Below, one piece after another: positions 4,596 through 7,405 of a stretch of 7,405 nucleotides of DNA. The position numbers were made by a program, and so were the translations under genes. Numbering within the stretch: position 1 is the first letter of the stretch; every line of letters starts with the position of its first letter. The stretch lies in the NCBI GenBank assembly GCA_012270135.1, contig JAAXIW010000079.1, forward strand, positions 1 to 7,405. Direction: 5' to 3'. Source of the DNA: Brevundimonas sp. (GTDB lineage: Bacteria; Pseudomonadota; Alphaproteobacteria; Caulobacterales; Caulobacteraceae). Below the pieces are notes generated by a model. The model searched no databases and was not told the DNA's origin. It was given only the letters and a program-made list of their open reading frames with translations.

Positions 4596-7405
4596 ATGCG
4601 CACCAATCGTCTCGCCTTGCTCGGAGGGGCGGCCTGGGCCGTCCTGCTGGCCACCACGGCCCAGGCCCAGACGCCCGCTCTGGCCGTCGACGCCGCCGTC
4701 GCGCCGGCCGCGGCCGCCCCGCAGTCGCGTCAGCAGCTGGCGCCGCTGCCCGATGTCGACATCCCCTTCACCAAATTCACCCTCGACAACGGCCTGACCG
4801 TCATCGTCCACGAAGACCACAAGGCGCCGATCGTGGCGGTGAACGTCTGGTACCATGTCGGCTCGAAGGACGAGCCCGCGGGGCGGTCCGGCTTCGCCCA
4901 TCTGTTCGAGCACCTGATGTTCAACGGGTCGGAGAACTACAACACCGACTTCTTCAAGGGCACGGAGCTGCTCGGCGCGACCGACCTGAACGGCACCACC
5001 AACAGCGACCGCACCAACTATTTCCAGAACGTGCCGACCACCGCGCTGGACTCCATCCTGTGGCTGGAGAGCGACCGCATGGGCCACCTGCTGGGCGCCA
5101 TCGACCAGGCCCGGCTCGACGAGCAGCGCGGCGTCGTCCAGAACGAGAAGCGTCAGGGCGAGAACCAGCCCTACGGCCGGGTCTTCAACGCCGTCACCGC
5201 CGCGACCTGGCCCGACGAGCACCCCTACGGCCACACCGTCATCGGCTCGATGGAAGATCTGAACGCGGCCGATCTCGAGACCGTGCAGCAGTGGTTCCGC
5301 GACTATTACGGGGCCGCCAACGCCGTCATCGTGCTGGCCGGCGACATCACTCCGGAAGTGGCGCGCGAGAAGGTCGAGCGCTATTTCGGCGACATTCCCT
5401 CGGGGCCGCCGGTCACCCGGCCGCAGCGCTGGGTCGTGCCCATGGTCGGCGAGCAGCGCGAGGTCATGTATGACCGGGTCGGCCAGCCGCGCCTGTACAA
5501 GGTGTGGAATATCACCCCGACCGGCGAACCCGACACCGACTATCTCGGCATGGTGGCGGACGTGCTGTCCTCGGGACGTTCGTCGCGCCTCTACAAGCGG
5601 CTGGTCATCGACGAGCAACTGGCCACCTCGGTGCAGGCCAGCGCCGGCGGCCGCGAGCTGGCCGGCCAGTTCTTCGTCGTCGCCACGGCCAAGGCCGGCG
5701 GCGATCTGGGTCGCATCGAGGCCATTGTCGACGAGGAGATGGCGCGGCTGCTGCGAGACGGCCCGACGGCCGAGGAGCTGGAGCGGGTGCGCACCCAGAC
5801 GGCGGCCGGCTATATCCGCGGGCTGGAGCGGATCGGCGGCTTCGGCGGCAAGTCCGACCGGCTGGCGGCCTCGGAGGTCTTCCTGGGCGATCCCGGGGCC
5901 TGGCGCGCAAGCTATCAGCGGGTGGTGGCGGCGACGCCGCGCGACCTGACCGCCGCGGGCCAGCGCTGGCTGACCGACGGCAGCTACAGCCTCGAGGTTC
6001 TGCCCTTCCCCGACTATACGACGACCGCGGGCGTCGACCGCAGCACGGGCCTGCCGCCGGCGGGCCCCGCGCCCCTGGCCGCCTTCCCGGATGTCCAGAG
6101 CGGCACGCTGTCCAACGGCATGAGGGTGATGCTGGTCCAGCGCGAGAGCGTGCCGACGGTCAGCATGAACCTGATCCTCGACGCCGGGGCTGTGGTCGAT
6201 CCGGCCGACAAGGCCGGCCTCGGCCAGTTGGCGCCGCAGGTCATGACCAACGGCACGGACAGCCTCAATGCGCTCGAGATCAGCGACCGGCTGCAACTGC
6301 TGGGCGCCACCCTCGGGGCCGGGTCGGGGACCAACTCCACCAGCGTCTCGATGACCGCCCTGACGGCGCGACTGGCGCCGTCGCTCGATCTTTACGCCGA
6401 CGTCATTCTCAATCCGGCCTTCCGCGCCGACGACTTCCAGCGGGTCCAGGCCCAGCAGATCGCCGGCATCCAGCAGGCGCGGCGCAATCCCGGCTCCATC
6501 GCCCGGATGACGCTGAACCGCGAGCTCTACGGACCGGACAGCCCCTACGGTCGTCCGGGCTCGGGCACCGAGGCGACGGTGACCTCGATCACCCCGGCGG
6601 ACGCCGAGGCGTGGCACAGCACCTGGTTCCGGCCCGACAACGCCACTCTGGTGGTCGTCGGCGATGTCAGCCTGGCCGAGCTGACGCCGCAGCTGGAGCG
6701 CGCCTTCGCCCGCTGGCAGGCGCCCTCGACGCCGATGCCCGCCAAGCCGGGGCCGGCCGACGCGCCGGACGCGACGGGACCGGCGCGTATCCTGATCGTC
6801 GATCGCGCAGGACCGCAGTCGACCATCCTCGGCGGCCGGGTGGTCGATGCCTTCGATCCGGCCCGCGAGCCGGCCATCGAGACCATGAACACGGCGCTCG
6901 GCGGCTCCTTCACCAGCCGCATCAACATGAACCTGCGCGAGGACAAGGGCTGGTCCTACGGCGCCGGCGGCGGCGTCCCCTACGGCCGGGGCGAGCGGAT
7001 CTATTCCGTCAGCGCCGGGGTCCAGTCGGACAAGACGGCCGAGAGCCTGGCCGAGCTGCGCCGCGAGCTGACCGAGGTGGTGGGATCGCGCCCGCTGACC
7101 GGCGAGGAGATCGCGGCGGCCCGCGCCAACATGGTGCAGGGCATGGCGGGCAATTGGGAAACCAACGCCGCCATCGCCGCGGAGCTTCAGAACATGGTCG
7201 TCTGGGGCGTGCCGGAGAACTACTACGACAGCTACGCCGAAATCGTCTCGGCCATGGACGCGCAGCGGGCGACCGAGGCGGCGCGGGAAATCGTCGGGAC
7301 GGGGCCGACGACCTGGGTCGTGGTCGGCGACCGCGCCACGATCGAGCCGAAGATCCGGGCCCTGAACATCGGCGAGGTGCAGGTCGTCGACGTGGACGGC
7401 AACCC
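4596..7405 (+). CDS. Exported M16 family zinc peptidase (insulinase/pitrilysin-like), 3' end outside window
   Basis: Zinc metallopeptidase with 936 residues visible and no stop before the window ends; two-domain M16 proteins of this type run to about 950, so little is missing. A Sec signal peptide (cut after AQA, residue 24) sends it to the periplasm. The first half holds the active site: the inverted zinc motif HLFEH (102-106), with E105 as the catalytic base and H102/H106 as ligands, and E184 in VVQNEKRQ as the likely third ligand. An M16 C-terminal-type region follows (about 225-460). The second half (about 500-936) repeats the fold, but the zinc motif position reads GLGQLAPQVM (541-550), so it is catalytically dead. 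It keeps the substrate-binding pair R781/Y788 in LREDKGWSYGAGG, as in M16 partner subunits. The natural substrate is unknown; such enzymes usually degrade peptides inside a closed chamber. It is divergent from amtB with no obvious functional link. Confidence 0.95.
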   Translation, partial: MRTNRLALLGGAAWAVLLATTAQAQTPALAVDAAVAPAAAAPQSRQQLAPLPDVDIPFTKFTLDNGLTVIVHEDHKAPIVAVNVWYHVGSKDEPAGRSGFAHLFEHLMFNGSENYNTDFFKGTELLGATDLNGTTNSDRTNYFQNVPTTALDSILWLESDRMGHLLGAIDQARLDEQRGVVQNEKRQGENQPYGRVFNAVTAATWPDEHPYGHTVIGSMEDLNAADLETVQQWFRDYYGAANAVIVLAGDITPEVAREKVERYFGDIPSGPPVTRPQRWVVPMVGEQREVMYDRVGQPRLYKVWNITPTGEPDTDYLGMVADVLSSGRSSRLYKRLVIDEQLATSVQASAGGRELAGQFFVVATAKAGGDLGRIEAIVDEEMARLLRDGPTAEELERVRTQTAAGYIRGLERIGGFGGKSDRLAASEVFLGDPGAWRASYQRVVAATPRDLTAAGQRWLTDGSYSLEVLPFPDYTTTAGVDRSTGLPPAGPAPLAAFPDVQSGTLSNGMRVMLVQRESVPTVSMNLILDAGAVVDPADKAGLGQLAPQVMTNGTDSLNALEISDRLQLLGATLGAGSGTNSTSVSMTALTARLAPSLDLYADVILNPAFRADDFQRVQAQQIAGIQQARRNPGSIARMTLNRELYGPDSPYGRPGSGTEATVTSITPADAEAWHSTWFRPDNATLVVVGDVSLAELTPQLERAFARWQAPSTPMPAKPGPADAPDATGPARILIVDRAGPQSTILGGRVVDAFDPAREPAIETMNTALGGSFTSRINMNLREDKGWSYGAGGGVPYGRGERIYSVSAGVQSDKTAESLAELRRELTEVVGSRPLTGEEIAAARANMVQGMAGNWETNAAIAAELQNMVVWGVPENYYDSYAEIVSAMDAQRATEAAREIVGTGPTTWVVVGDRATIEPKIRALNIGEVQVVDVDGN

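Noticed and set aside
4548..6617. A 689-codon open frame on the minus strand opposite the M16 peptidase gene
   Set aside because: Its translation is Arg/Gly/His-rich with no recognisable domain, while the plus strand encodes a full M16 protein with signal peptide, zinc motif and ribosome-binding site. Long antisense frames are normal at this GC content.
1..7405. A new multi-gene system such as defence, secretion or biosynthesis
   Set aside because: The genes are recognisable housekeeping functions on alternating strands with no shared operon. No CRISPR repeats, transposase, recombinase, toxin-antitoxin or biosynthetic cluster was seen.

Overview
The window looks like an ordinary chromosomal segment of a GC-rich (roughly 70% G+C by eye) Gram-negative alphaproteobacterium. 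Caulobacterales, perhaps Brevundimonas-like, is my best guess. The reasons are the CMP-Kdo synthetase gene (LPS synthesis), a CycM-type membrane cytochrome c, the NudC form with an SQPWPFP motif, several Sec signal peptides, and intergenic motifs resembling alphaproteobacterial promoters. No rRNA, tRNA, CRISPR array, insertion sequence, phage gene or toxin-antitoxin pair was found. Base composition is even across the window except for an AT-richer patch near 4351-4400.

Layout. Bases 1-756 (+) hold the 3' part of nudC, an NAD(H)/NAD-RNA pyrophosphatase. It converges on, and overlaps by 4 bp, a small secreted protein of unknown function with two CxxxC pairs (753-1163, -). Next come kdsB (1291-2013, -) and, divergent from it across 151 bp, a membrane-anchored cytochrome c (2165-2914, +) with an unusual Pro/Ala-rich tail. 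A strong intrinsic terminator (2940-2974) separates the cytochrome from the convergent ammonium channel gene amtB (2970-4280, -). amtB has no glnK beside it. A 315-bp intergenic region (4281-4595) separates amtB from a divergent, nearly complete gene for an exported two-domain M16 zinc peptidase (4596 to beyond 7405, +).

The genes do not form one pathway. They are separate housekeeping or envelope functions: nucleotide turnover, outer-membrane sugar activation, respiration, nitrogen uptake and periplasmic proteolysis. I found no convincing new multi-gene system. The parts most worth a second look are regulatory: a 13-bp imperfect inverted repeat in the amtB/peptidase intergenic region; two near-matches to the EcfG/SigT general-stress promoter pattern (GGAAC, 17 nt, CGT), each upstream of an exported protein; the uncharacterised CxxxC protein; and the orphan amtB that still carries a GlnK-contacting type of C-terminus.
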